Shown here: one piece after another, positions 29,989-40,120 of the stretch | How the letters are laid out: every line of letters begins with the position of its first letter | How positions within the stretch are numbered: position 1 is the first letter of the stretch | From: Phaeoceros laevis | Taxonomy: Eukaryota > Anthocerotophyta > Anthocerotopsida > Notothyladales | DNA: 50,646 nt | Assembly (NCBI GenBank): GCA_049999765.1 | Contig: JBNGIQ010008868.1 | Span: 38,807 to 89,452 of the forward strand | Direction: 5' to 3' | Notes under the pieces: model-generated | Told to the model about the DNA's origin: nothing | Database searches by the model: none | Seen by the model: only the letters and a program-made list of their open reading frames with translations | Position numbers and translations under genes: made by a program

Positions 29989-30238
29989 TGAAGATCGTAG
30001 GATCGAGAGATAGATTGTAAAAACAAAAGAGTGTGTTATGTGAGGGCGGTGCGCCCTTTGTACAAGTGCGCGGGCACCGATTCGCTGGTGTCCCGTGACT
30101 GTGGCGTTTTATTTATAGGTCGTGACGGTTGTAGTTACGATCATTGGAATCTAACTTAATTAAATGATTATTTAATTAACTATCGACTTATCTATTTAAT
30201 GACTATATACTAATGCATAAATAATGCATATATCTTTA
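29989..30238 (-). repeat. Solo LTR of copia family B (250 bp)
   Basis: On the minus strand it reads TAAAGATATATGC ... CTACGATCTTCA and is nearly identical to the 5' LTR at 37674-37921. It is flanked by a perfect 5-bp duplication, GCAAG, at 29984-29988 and 30239-30243, with no internal element, so it formed by LTR-LTR recombination. Few differences from the 37.7-kb LTR suggest recent activity of the family. Confidence 0.92.
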
Positions 30239-30243
30239 GCAAG

Positions 30244-30537
30244 AAAGTTGCACAGCTCATGCCCTAACGAGTGAGCTTGCTCACGCCTTTTGTCTTGGTA
30301 TCCACAGCTCTGGCCCCACAAGCCCTACGCATCGGTTCACTCTACATCGCTCAAACCTGACATGAACAACACCAAATCTGTCACCGACGCCAAACATAGA
30401 GCACCACTTTAATTTGCACCATCACACTCGACCACCTCCACACAACTTGCAAAAGGCCATGACTAAAATAGAATGCACCATAGTCAGACACCACTTTATG
30501 CAGACTGTAGTACAGCTTCACACATAACCATATCCTT
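30244..30537. other. Intergenic; possible upstream region of the 30538 gene
   Basis: No gene or known repeat is recognised. It lies between the solo LTR and the ORF starting at 30538 and may hold that gene's promoter; no TATA box is called. Confidence 0.4.
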
Positions 30538-32035
30538 ATGAAGCAGAGGGAAAACACTCAGCCTTCAGCTTGCATCGTTATGAGTCTCCTAGTCAGTGCA
30601 ACCACCAGCTCTTCAAGTCCTCAGTCCTTCGTCAATCTCCTTCTAGCTCAGGAATCTCCCCTCCCGCTATCACAAGAGGTCATGGATCCCACGACATTGA
30701 CCGAGGCAGCTGAGCAAGAGACTCAAACACTCATTCACTGTAGGCAACCTATAGCGTGTTCTCAGTCCAATCCCCCTGAGTCTTCCACTCAATTGTCGCT
30801 TTTGCAGTCCCATATCACACTCATAGATGAGTGGAAAAAACTCGTGACAGCCGTCATTCTCCCAGATGACGGTCCTTCCTTTGCTACGCAAGTCAAAATT
30901 ACAACATCAATGACAGATGACTTCAGTGCTCAGCTTCGGAACGCAGAAACTGCCATTCAACCAATTCAGCAGGAACTCAAGCATTCCATATACCAACTTG
31001 CGGCAGCAAACACTCGCATCAAACAACTCGATCAGGCAAACAGACGCCACTCAGACACAATTATGCAGGTAATGAATGCTCCTTCCGCACTTTGAAGTAC
31101 AATTCTTTTGCTCACTGCCTCTCGCCTGTAACGATATTGACAATCGCCCACTGCCTACAACGGAAATGATTTAATTGCAAGCAACTTCAATCATCACTGT
31201 TGAAGACGTCCAGTAGATCCAAAAAATGCTTGGGCTGGCTCCACAAACTCCGACAACACCGCGTCATTTTGCAGCTTCCCTTACACATGGAAGTCCTCCG
31301 GCATTCAACAACAACAAGCAAATGGTTCAGCAACCCATACATGGTTCTCCTAGAAATGGCAAGCGCATGCATACTTCAGCTCATCAGGTCGATTCAGACC
31401 TGCATTGTCTCCAGCAGGAGATAGCAAGGTCGTCACCACATTTGCCGTCGTCTGACTTGCACAGCAGCAATGGGCGGGATGCAATTGAACATGCTAGGAA
31501 TACCATTCCGCCATTGCACTAGTCTCAAGCTCAGGCTGGGCACAATGCCACCGATTCGTTGTATCCATCTGCTGTGGAGTTGAAACGCATCAGTAGAGAC
31601 CCACCAGATCTGGACTTGACTCATTATGGCATGGACCACAAACATCTATGTAATATTCGAGTCCGAGGCTTGCCTGATGATCTTCACGAGGATTCAGAAC
31701 TGGGAAAGCATATGATGGCCAATTGGCTTAGGACAGAGTGCTCTTTTTACTCGCATCAATATGTTGACCTTAGGAAGGCTGTGCACACGCCCAAAGAACT
31801 TAGCAGGGGAGGCCAGCTGCCCTGTAGAAACTGGATAGTTGTGGCTTCAGGCACGCCTGACAGAGATGATTTGCTAGCTCATGATGTCCCAATTTATGAG
31901 CGATCTAACACCATCAGGATTGTGCCTGGTTACACTCCACAAAAGTTTCTCCGCCTCATGAACATCGATCCTGGAGCAGCAATTTTTCCAGGCTCAAGGA
32001 GCATGCAGCCAGTGGATCTGAAGGCACTGGAGTAA
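30538..32035 (+). pseudogene. Unrecognised two-exon coiled-coil protein gene
   Basis: Exon 1 (30538-31068, 177 codons, start possibly later at MDPTTLTEA, 30682) ends at donor GTAATG. Exon 2 resumes at 31217 after an AG acceptor with phase 0 kept, and is open to TAA 32033-32035 except for one TAG at 31520-31522, where CAG would give Gln. Exon 1 ends in a coiled-coil-like helix (ELKHSIYQLAAANTRIKQL). Exon 2 starts IQKMLGLAPQTPTTPRHF, runs through low-complexity sequence and ends in a compact region: HKHLCNIRVRGLPDDLHED, ELGKHMMANWLRTECSF, RNWIVVASGTPDRDD. The layout (coiled coil, then NIRVRGLP) recalls LINE ORF1 RNA-binding proteins, but that is only an impression. Confidence 0.5.
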
Positions 32036-32490
32036 CATTGAAAGCCGGACTGAGTGAAGCCTAGAACTTGCTGCTGAAGGACGGACATCTCAAAGAGGTC
32101 AGCATGTCATCGGGGAGTGAAAATTCGACTCGGTAGCGTGGATCGGGACGTGGACACCTTCAGGATGTGCGTTACACCTGGGAACATGATTTGTGTGCTA
32201 GGGATCCGTTATGGCAGGCATTCATGTTTGGTTTTGGAAGAGGAGTGAATGCGGAGAGCTGGAGGAGGGGACGATTGCCATCTCCAAACTCACAGAGGAG
32301 GCATTCGAGGGAAGGGAGTGACTCTTCCGACCCGTTGAGGCTTTACATCGAGGGCAATGGGTGCCTCCTTCCCCACCAGCTAGAGGGGTGCCAAGATGGA
32401 CCCAACATTCGGCCCCGACGGCTCCACCAATGGCAGGAGCGAGACCCGGGCCAGATGGCAGCGTGCTCGTCAGTGCAGAGGAGTGGGCTG
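32036..32490 (+). other. Downstream part of the 30538 gene, cut by the LINE
   Basis: Plus-strand frames stay partly protein-like (RYTWEHDLCARDPLWQAF, FGFGRGVNAESWRRGR, then Pro-rich PPSPPARGVPRW in another frame). The tract stops at the LINE poly(A) at 32491, so the locus may have been interrupted there. No clear single reading frame. Confidence 0.35.
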
Positions 32491-33942
32491 TTTTTTTTTT
32501 TTTAGTGACATTCGGTGTTTTTCGTATTTCTACACATTTTAAATACAAACACCCACTCTTATGCCGAGTGGGCTATGCAAGTCAGCTTCCCTAGCCGATC
32601 GTCTCTACTTTAACTTTTCTACGTTAAGCTATCTACCACAAACATCGAATCATCTATATCTAGCTCCTAGCTTGTGGTAGCGCTAGCGAGCGCCTTAACT
32701 CCCCGCTTAACGCCACAAACTCTTTTCTTCTTCAGGTACTTCATTACTCCCGGCTTGGGACTTTCGCACGTTGCTCGATTTGACCTAATAGCCAACCCAA
32801 ACCCTTTTCTTCTCAAGCTGGAGTCTGGCATGACAGAATTTAGCACCTAGGGAGCTCAAAACCATCACTCTCGTCGATATGGATGCAGGTATCACCCGGA
32901 AATCTGGAAATCACTACCTTTGCATATCCCCGTCCCCTGTTTGCCATTGAAAAGGCCTGATGTTCACTCTTCCTGCAAGGGCTATCGCACTCGTCCTTTG
33001 TCAGGCACCAGCCGCGGGGTTTACTCCTCACTCAGCGCTCAAGTAGAGCGCTCGCTTGCTCTTCTCCCCTCTTAAAGTAGCAGTAGATGCATGTATCAGT
33101 GTGACGATATTTCGAAGGGCGTCTCGTTTGAAGCTCCGTCACAGAGCGCCAGTGGTACCTCGGCCAGTGCATGACATTTCCTCTGTTCCTGACTTTGGCA
33201 TCTCCCGATTGCAACGCCCTAGAGTCCCTCCTGGAAGCTCGTGACAGTCTCTCGGTCGGACAATTTTTATTCCCTGTTTGCTCCGCCTCGGGATGCACTA
33301 ACGAGAATCTAACTTTGAACTCCGTGACACCCTGCAAGCACATCGGTCTCTGCACCCTCCCTCTGCCAGGTTGAGCCAGAAGCTGATGATCGTGGGTCAT
33401 GCACAACACTCTTCTGCTGCGAGCCAAGTAGAGCATCACATCCACCCTCCTTCTCCAAGCACACCAACTCCATCTCGCACCAAGCCCCTTCTGTGGTAAG
33501 CATTGGGTCTGCCCTAGGGTCCTTCCTGTCCTGTCAAGCTTCATTGCATGCAGATGAGGGCTAAGATCCAATGCCGTGACATCTTCAGGTCGAGACCTGC
33601 TTCCACTCTTGCTACATGGACCAGACAGAAGAAGCTTGAGGTCTGTGCCTCTAATCCCTCTCTCGAGCACCAACTTCTTAACTCTGGTGGGATCGAGAAG
33701 GGGAACGCAACAGCCAGACTGCTGCAACCTCTGATGCTGCAACAGGTACCTTCACCCCTCGTGTTCCCCTTCCCAGTGTATACAACCTCTAGCTCTGAAC
33801 TAGCCAAGGGCATCTTTCCTCCATTTTCCACTTTCTGTACAAATGACTGCTGCTTTTTCCCAATCTGCCTGATTGAATCGTTTTGGTCGCTTGTGCTACA
33901 GTGCCTCATCAGCAGTGTTCAACTTCTCCCATATCTGGCAGA
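32491..33942 (-). other. LINE 3' UTR and poly(A)
   Basis: The segment between the zf-RVT stop (33943) and the A tail. On the minus strand it ends GAATGTCACT followed by A13. A hairpin, CCCACTC / GAGTGGG, lies about 70 bases from the end (32553-32573). Minus-strand ORFs at 33032-33742 and 33541-33909 show no recognisable domain. Its length, about 1.4 kb, is large for a LINE 3' UTR, so an unrecognised insertion is possible. Confidence 0.6.
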
Positions 33943-35170
33943 TCAGCGAATTTGTTCCTTTACCTCTTTTCCACCATATATTTCTGTTGTCCATTGTAAC
34001 CGCAGCTCATATATAGTAGAATTCCATACAATACTCCACCATTGCCCTTTGAGGAATGGTTGCCTCGAATGGTTTGCTAGTCCAAACAGGGCTGTATGAC
34101 TACAAATCGTGTGATTTGCCAAAGCCTGCATGTTCCTTATCCATTCTTGTATTCTGAACCATACTTCTTTAGCATAAGTGCATTCGTAGAAAGTATGTAT
34201 ACTTTTGTGTATCTCATTCTCATCACATCTCTTGCAGATATCTTCCTCGAATAACTCCAGAAGTCCTCTCCAACGGTCACAGTTGGGGAGGGCCTTCTGC
34301 GTTATCAGCCAGATTGTCGTCGCTGTCTTAGGGATAATACCTTGAGTTTGCCAAAGATGCCGAAAAATAGCCTTCTGAACATCGATAGGGAGATCCCAGC
34401 TCGGCACCACAGGTGGGCGTCCTTTCAACCTTTGCCTTTGAACTAGAAGCCTATAGAGCTTGATTGTGCTTGAGACGAATTGCTAACATTTTTCTTTGTG
34501 CCTGCAGGCCACCATCTAGCAGGCGACAACTCTTGCTGGGATTCAGTCGTGCTCTCGGCCACACTTTCTCCCCCACATGTAGCTTCGGATCTTGCCCCAC
34601 TTCTTGTGCCACCATCCATTTGTTTTTACGAGTTTGATGTAGCACCGTTATGGGAACCAGATCACAAGCCAGCACTTCAACAGTCTCCTCCATACATTTC
34701 AGTCTCTCTGAAGCTCTGTTTAGCTCATATTCCCAGGCAAGAACTCTCTCCCCTTCTACTTTCTTGACCAGGAGTGCATGTTTCCCTTCAGTCATTCCAA
34801 GTTCCTGCCTACTTAGCCAATCAGTATACCACTCTCGTGGCTTGATTTTTGTAGGCACTTGAAATGCGTCTTGTATACTTGAGTCATACCGTTGTTCACC
34901 GCTGCTATAGCATACGCACACAGCAATTTGGGACACCGTGGTGATCTCTTAGCTCCTGTATTGTGCACCATCTTATCTTCAGTCCAATGCCACAGGTCCC
35001 CCATGTTTGTCATTCCTTGTCGTGCTGCGTCAGTCAACAAACTTGATCTTCTTAACTGCAGATTAGTGTCAGAAAGCCAAAGTCTTCCATGCCCTTGTAG
35101 TTTGCCTGATGCAGCCTCGTCTCTGTTCGCAGGCGATTTCCAAATAAGCTCATGTTTTAGCTCTCCCCAA
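33943..35170 (-). pseudogene. LINE ORF2: C-terminal region with zf-RVT
   Basis: The region after the RT domain. Segments 35205-34813 and 34936-34451 are in different frames and read SWGELKHELIWKSPANRDE, WLSDTNLQLRRSSLLTDA, KIKPREWYTDWLSRQELGM and ERVLAWEYELNRASERL. The last piece (34428-33943) is a reverse-transcriptase zinc-binding domain: WDLPIDVQKAIFRHLWQ, then ICKRCDENEIHKSIHTFYEC (CxxC...H...C) and AKEVWFRIQEWI. This domain is typical of plant LINEs of the L1/RTE-like type. Frameshifts separate each piece, so no full protein can be made. Confidence 0.8.
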
Positions 35171-37194
35171 CTACTCCACATCGCTCTCCACAAGGGAGAG
35201 CCCACATTTTGTGGGTGACATCGCTTTCAGGATCCATTGGCTGTGCAGCACTTTTGCCTTTTGTATTGGGTCCATAAGACCAAGTCCTCCTTCTAATTTC
35301 GGTTGAATCATATGCTCCCAAGTGATCCTGTGCATAGCTTTTGGGGAATCCACTGGTCGGTTCCATAGAAAGTTTTGTATGATCTTCTTCAGTCTCTTGA
35401 AATCCTCCTCTGTTGGAGCCCATGCAAACACGAAATACCAAAGGGTTGCGGTAAGGATGTGATTGATTGCCAAAACCCTTGCTGATAGAGAAAGTTCCAT
35501 AATTTGCATTGCTCTAGCTTTTCTGATGAACCGCAGACAAATCTGTTTGTTGATTTCAGCATTCTCCTTGCCCTCCTTGAATGGAAGGCCCAAATACTTA
35601 TGCGAGTCATCATCTGTGATTATCCCAATGTGGCTAATGCAGTCAGGGTCTAAGTTTGACGATTTTCTAGGTCTTCCCATGTTCAAGCAAATCATTTTTG
35701 TTTTTTCCCAATTAACCCTACACCTTGACAAGTCTCCAAACTCTAATATCACTTCTATCGCTGTCTTCAGGGTTTTTTCGTCCGGGTTGAGGAACAGCAA
35801 GGTGTCATCAGCAAAACCGGAGAGCTTCACTTCTTCACCCTCTGGGTCATGCATTCCTTGAATGTCCGCATTTTCCTTGACTCTCCATATCAAGAAGTCT
35901 GTAAGTATGACGAAGAGCGCAAAAGACAGGGGGTCTCCTTGTCTGACCCCTTTTCCAATAGGTATTCTGTCTGTCACATCACCATTCACTGCTACTTTTG
36001 CTCCGGCTTCCTCCATCAGGATACCCACCCACCTCAGGTAGTTACTTCCGAACCCATATTTTCTTAGGCATGCCCACATGAAGTGCCAGTTCACTGTATC
36101 GTATGCTTTTTCAAAGTCCAGATTGAGCACCACTATCGGGGTCTTCTGCTTGTTTAGCCACCACTTGGCCTCCCTTAGTAGTAGCACGTTGTCTAGAATG
36201 CATCTTCCCCTGATGAACCCACCCTGTTCCTTTTGTATCCAGGAATCCATGTACAGACCTATTTTGTCTGCTAACACTTTGGCGATCATCTTGTAAAATG
36301 TGGTTAGCAGTGAAAGAGGCCTCCAGTACTTAATGCCCTGCTCATCCTTGGGCTTTGGAGCCAGTGCAATTAAGCTTTCATTTAAAGACTGACCCATCGT
36401 TCCTCCCTCCCAGACTTGGTTTAGGCTTGCATAAACACATCCTTTATGAGATCCCAGCCCAAGCTGAAGAATTCCTTCGGGAATCCACCAAGTCCCGGAC
36501 TTTTGCCACTTGGTAAGGCTCTCAACGCATCTCTGATTTCTTCCTCCGTTATGAGTGCTTCAAACTTAACCATTTGTTCTGGTGTGACTTTCTTCGGGAA
36601 GTTGTCATATTTCTTCCATTGCTCGTCCCACTCTGCATGCTTCTCTTTGCCTTGTAGGATCATCTCAGAGTGGCTAGCAATTATGCTCTTCAGTTGTTCA
36701 GGTTCCTTTTGCAGTACCCCTGACTCATTTGGAAGTGGGGGGATCTTGTTCTTTGCTCGCTTCTGACGTATTCTCGAGAAAAAGAACTTTTGGGGAATGT
36801 CCCCTTCCGCTGCCCACTTTATCTTGGCCCTATGATACCACCCTCTGGCCTTCGTGTTCTCCAACGCTAGCAGCGTGGCTTTGGCTGTCGCCAGCTCATG
36901 TAACTTTTCTATGCTTCGATTCGTTTCTGCCTCCATTTCACTTTGAGCCTGCGCAACCTGATCCCTTGCTTTGTCTTCCTTCTCTCGCAGGTCTTTCGCT
37001 CGCTGGATACCCGTCCTCCTCAGAAACTGTCTAGTTGCTTCCAGGGCCTGTATCAGCTTAGCTAGACCCCCTTTCGATGGGTCTGCAGCTTGCTGTTTCC
37101 AGATTCCTTGTATTCTTTCCTGAACTCCCTCTACTTTGAGAAGGTCCACATTCATTCTCCATATCTTCCTTCCTCCTGGGGGTGGGGTCAACAT
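35171..37194 (-). pseudogene. LINE ORF2: reverse transcriptase
   Basis: Non-LTR reverse transcriptase. Segment 37194-36421 holds the helical linker after the endonuclease and the RT entry (EEIRDALRALPSGKSPGLG, PKEFFSLGWDLIKDVF). A stop and frameshift near 36410 precede segment 36397-35171, open for 408 codons: IKYWRPLSLLTTFYKMIAK, QGGFIRGRCILDNVLL, VVLNLDFEKAYDTVNW (first catalytic Asp), GVRQGDPLSFALFVI and the catalytic box GFADDTLLFL. The thumb-like part follows: KYLGLPFKEGK and ARVLAINHILTATLWYF. All RT catalytic residues are kept. Confidence 0.9.
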
Positions 37195-37668
37195 CTCATC
37201 TTCTATGCTGAGTTCCAGTAGGATGGGGGCGTGGTCAGATTGTGTCGTGCCCGGCAGAATTCCAAATCTTTGTACCTTATGTCTCCACTTATCCAGAATG
37301 TACAGCCTGTCCAGTCTACTCGCTATATATCCCGCTGGGTTAGTTCTGTGATTAGTTCAACTGAAGCCCAAAGACTTCTGCATCTTCTGTGCTGGGCTCA
37401 CAACCCAAGGGTCATAGATTTTAAGTTGGGTGTCACGAAGCTCCTACCATGTTGGAGACACATGGATCCTTTCAGGGTCCTTACCTCCATCCTTATCAGA
37501 GCTAGACTCCAAAAAATTAAAGTCTCCTCCCACAATCCAATCTAGGTCTTGCTCCATTTGAGCACCCATTCTCTGCCACATTCGGCGTCTTTTAGCAGTC
37601 TCATTTGGTGCATAAACGTTACACATTCCCACCTCTCCTGAATCAAGCTTCAGCTTAATCCACAGGTA
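37195..37668 (-). pseudogene. LINE ORF2: endonuclease, C-terminal part
   Basis: Second part of the APE-type (EEP) endonuclease that nicks target DNA. It reads GMCNVYAPNETAKRRRMWQ, WIVGGDFNFLESSSDKDGG, a frame change, SRLDRLYILDKWRHKVQRF and QSDHAPILLELS, which contains the catalytic SDH motif. The copia B insert ends at 37669-37673 (duplicated CCGCC). Reading through the duplicated pentanucleotide from the other side keeps the frame, so the endonuclease was intact there when copia B inserted. Confidence 0.85.
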
Positions 37669-37673
37669 CCGCC

Positions 37674-37921
37674 TAAAGATATATGCATTATTTATGCATT
37701 AGTATAGTCATTAAATAGATAAGTCGATAGTTAATTAAATAATCATTTAATTAAGCTAGATTCCAATGGTCGTAACTACAACCGTCACGACCTATAAACA
37801 GAACGCCACAGTCACGGGACACCAGCGAATCGGTGCCCGCGCACTTGTACAAAGGGCGCACCGCCCTCACATAACACACACTCTTGTTTTTACAATCTAT
37901 CTCTCGATCCTACGATCTTCA
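37674..37921 (+). repeat. 5' LTR of copia B (248 bp)
   Basis: Starts TAAAGAT and ends ATCTTCA, an imperfect terminal inverted repeat. The 5' dinucleotide is TA, not TG, and the solo LTR at 29989-30238 has the same ends with its own duplication, so TA...CA is a family trait. Contains ATGCATTATTTATGCAT (palindromic) near the start. Confidence 0.9.
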
Positions 37922-37933
37922 TGGTATCAGAGC
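37922..37933 (+). promoter_or_regulatory. Primer-binding site, copia B
   Basis: TGGTATCAGAGC directly after the LTR; initiator tRNA-Met type. Confidence 0.92.
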
Positions 37934-37939
37934 TAGTCA

Positions 37940-38119
37940 ATGGACCCTGTTGCGCCGCCACCTAGCGTGTGTGAAATCTGTAAGTCAGAATGTTGCATTA
38001 AGAATCTCTCGTATGAGCACTTTCGAGCAGCAATAGCGGCAGTGAGAATTTCACTCACCAGGTTTGGTAGCATGGCAGAGTCCTTCTTGGCGGAGGCCGC
38101 ATGGCACTACTATTCATAA
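37940..38119 (+). CDS. Copia B leader ORF 1 (59 residues)
   Basis: A small ORF starting six bases after the primer site. It reads MDPVAPPPSVCEICKSEC, then CIKNLSYEHFRAA, RFGSMAESFLAEAAWHYYS and TAA. It aligns along its whole length with the 58-residue ORF in copia A (45031-45207): MD, ICxSxxC, CIKN, HFR, RFGSMA, FLAE and HYxS are shared. Conservation between two families whose LTRs differ argues for a translated product. It has a CxxC at the N-terminal side (CEIC) and could bind metal, but no family is recognised. The next ORF begins in frame after TAA and two codons. Confidence 0.65.
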   Translation: MDPVAPPPSVCEICKSECCIKNLSYEHFRAAIAAVRISLTRFGSMAESFLAEAAWHYYS

Positions 38120-38125
38120 GTCGCG

Positions 38126-38620
38126 ATGCCGAGAAACAAAAGAGTCAGGTGTCAATTCACTCCAAAACCTGTGGGAAGATGTCAAACACACCTCAATCAA
38201 TTCCTGACTGACGCTGTCCTCCCTACATGTAGCCATCTAGCTAGACGTGTAGGCACAGTCCAGCGCACCCAAGGCAGGGAAAGAGGTATGTTCTTGGTCT
38301 CCCCACATTGTCAAGATTGCATCGACGCAGGTAGAGATAGTCCTTCTCCGTCATCGCCCACGCACGCGAGGTCTGCAGAAATACCAGAACTCAATCAGTT
38401 CATCAAGGACAACAAGAGGCAGATCCTCTTTCTAACAGAGGAAGTTTCAAGAATCCAGAATCTTCTGCTGTACTTGACAAATCGGTTTGAAAACCTGTGG
38501 GGGCCTGGAGATTTGTGTTCACCGGCTACACAACATCACAAGTACAGCGATCTTCCCAAGAAGGCCTGTGATAAAGGGAAGAATGCTGGAACGAAATATT
38601 ATACCTTCACTGATTTCTGA
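38126..38620 (+). CDS. Copia B leader ORF 2
   Basis: A 164-residue ORF in the same frame as leader ORF 1, two codons after its stop. It starts MPRNKRVRCQFTPKP (basic), then HLNQFLTDAV, CPC-type SPHCQDCIDAGRD, a Ser/Pro-rich stretch and a coiled-coil-like helix (ELNQFIKDNKRQILFL, VSRIQNLLLYL). The counterpart in copia A shares MPR, LNQFL, CxxC and the helix. A nucleic-acid-binding or capsid-accessory role is possible from the basic N-terminus, CxxC and helix, but no family is recognised. Gag begins 53 bases downstream in another frame. Confidence 0.55.
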   Translation: MPRNKRVRCQFTPKPVGRCQTHLNQFLTDAVLPTCSHLARRVGTVQRTQGRERGMFLVSPHCQDCIDAGRDSPSPSSPTHARSAEIPELNQFIKDNKRQILFLTEEVSRIQNLLLYLTNRFENLWGPGDLCSPATQHHKYSDLPKKACDKGKNAGTKYYTFTDF

Positions 38621-38673
38621 AAGCATGTCGTTGACAGCTTTAGGTTTTAGAAGTTTGATGTCTGCACCTGTCC

Positions 38674-39930
38674 ATGTCAGATAGGGGTAGATGCAATAGA
38701 ATACCACTTCGGAAAACACCTAGTGGTAGTGGGAGAGTCACTCGCAGTGGACAAAACAACCCTACAGGTCCCTATCACAAAGATCCTCTCTCATTAAACA
38801 GTCAAGTACCACAAACCGCTCCTCTCTCTGCAGCTGAATTACTTGCACGAGCATTAGCTGCACAAGCCATACAAAGTCAGGTAAGGAGAAGCATGGCAAA
38901 TCCTGCACCAATAGTGCACATGAAAATTGACTTCAAGGAAAAGGATCAGTTTACTGGAACAAACTTTGATATTTGGGCAATGAGGGTGAAGACAATACTT
39001 CGTGAGAACGAGTTATGGGACATTGTGGATGGGACGGACCCGAAACCAGCACAGGGAGCAACAGCTGCTGTGACAGCAGCATGGAATAAGCTGGATCTCC
39101 GTGCCCTTGGAGTTATTCAAGCAGCCTTGGATGGATCCATGATGCACCACACCTTGAATGCTGAATCCACAAAAGCCGTATGGGATTCCCTGACACAACA
39201 ATACCATGTGGTCAATGGTTCACCAACGCTGGCTGCTACTAGAGCTCTATACAACTGCTTCATGAAAGAATCTGACACGGTTGAGCAACACGTGAGCAAA
39301 TTCAGAATCTTGAGGGCTAAACTAGCCTCAGCTGGCACAACACTCACAGAAATGCAAGCTGCTATTGCATTATTACTATCTTTGCCTCCAAGTTATCGTA
39401 CCTTTGTGAGTAATCACAGTACAACCTTGAGGCAAATAGCGCAGGCAACACCTGCAGGTCAAAATCCAGCAGTGACGCTATCTGACCTTATTGGTGCTCT
39501 TCTCGAGGAAGAGTCTAGCAGGGCTGCAACACGAGGTCGCACCTCCCAGCGTGGAGAGGCCTCAAACAGAATTCTCTACGCAGCAAGTGCAAACAGAGGT
39601 TCTAGGAGACCACCACCTTGACAGTCTTGGCAATCATCCAATAGTAGCAACAGTAGCAGCTTCCGAAAGCGTCCATCTCAACCTGGACCACCTAAGAAGA
39701 AAGGCCCATGTAACTGGTGCCTTATTCCAGGCCACTATGAAGCAAAGTGTAGGAAAAAGAAGGCTAACGAGCCTAGGAGGACAGCTCCTCCTGTTGAAGC
39801 CAACCTGGCACAACGCAAGCAGCACACCCTGTTAACTGTTTGTCTTGTTTCCACTGAAGCAGACAAACTCCTGGTTTCTAGATTCAGGGGCATCAGCACA
39901 TTGCTGTCGACAAAGAGATGCGTTCAGTGA
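38674..39930 (+). pseudogene. gag: Copia B Gag
   Basis: Capsid-type Gag. ATG 38674 (MSDRGRCNR) matches the copia A Gag start MSHRGGGRN at 45854, which supports the start choice. The conserved Gag region reads KIDFKEKDQFTGTNFDIWA, VKTILRENELWDIVDGT, AVWDSLTQQYHVVNG and LLSLPPSYRTFVSNH. TGA at 39619-39621 interrupts the frame, which continues with a Ser-rich stretch and the zinc knuckle CNWCLIPGHYEAKC at about 39709-39750. After LVSTEAD the frame shifts and protease follows. One stop and one shift keep it from giving a full Gag-protease. Confidence 0.85.
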
Positions 39931-40120
39931 ATATACCAAAATGCCACCAGGTCAGGTTGTTCTCATGGGTGATGATAGAGGGAGTCCAATAGTTGGAAGG
40001 GTACAGTCCCTATTCTCCTTAAAGATCATACCACCATATACTTACCAGATGTCCTCCATGTTCCCAGAATGGTCAAGAATCTTGTGGCTCTTCTCAAATT
40101 TACCATTCAGACATCCTTAG
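39845..40120 (+). pseudogene. pol: Copia B protease
   Basis: Aspartic protease start: TNSWFLDSGASAHCC with the DSG active site kept, then GQVVLMGDDRGSPIVG. A frameshift near 40010 corrupts the following strands (the expected PDVLHVP block is readable in the other frame as DVLHVPRMVKNL). Copia A has the same motif at 47160-47200. Confidence 0.8.

Noticed and set aside
32483-32489. GTGGGCT here and at 44590 as a firm LINE target duplication
   Set aside because: Seven bases with a one-base offset from the T run is weak; kept only as a possible 5' boundary.
32566-32574. GAGTGGGCT repeat around the poly(T), as a separate short element
   Set aside because: The second copy is part of a hairpin in the LINE 3' end (CCCACTC/GAGTGGG), so an 85-bp insert is not needed.
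33032-33909. Minus-strand ORFs as a LINE third ORF
   Set aside because: Overlapping frames with no domain and no protein-like composition; treated as 3' UTR.
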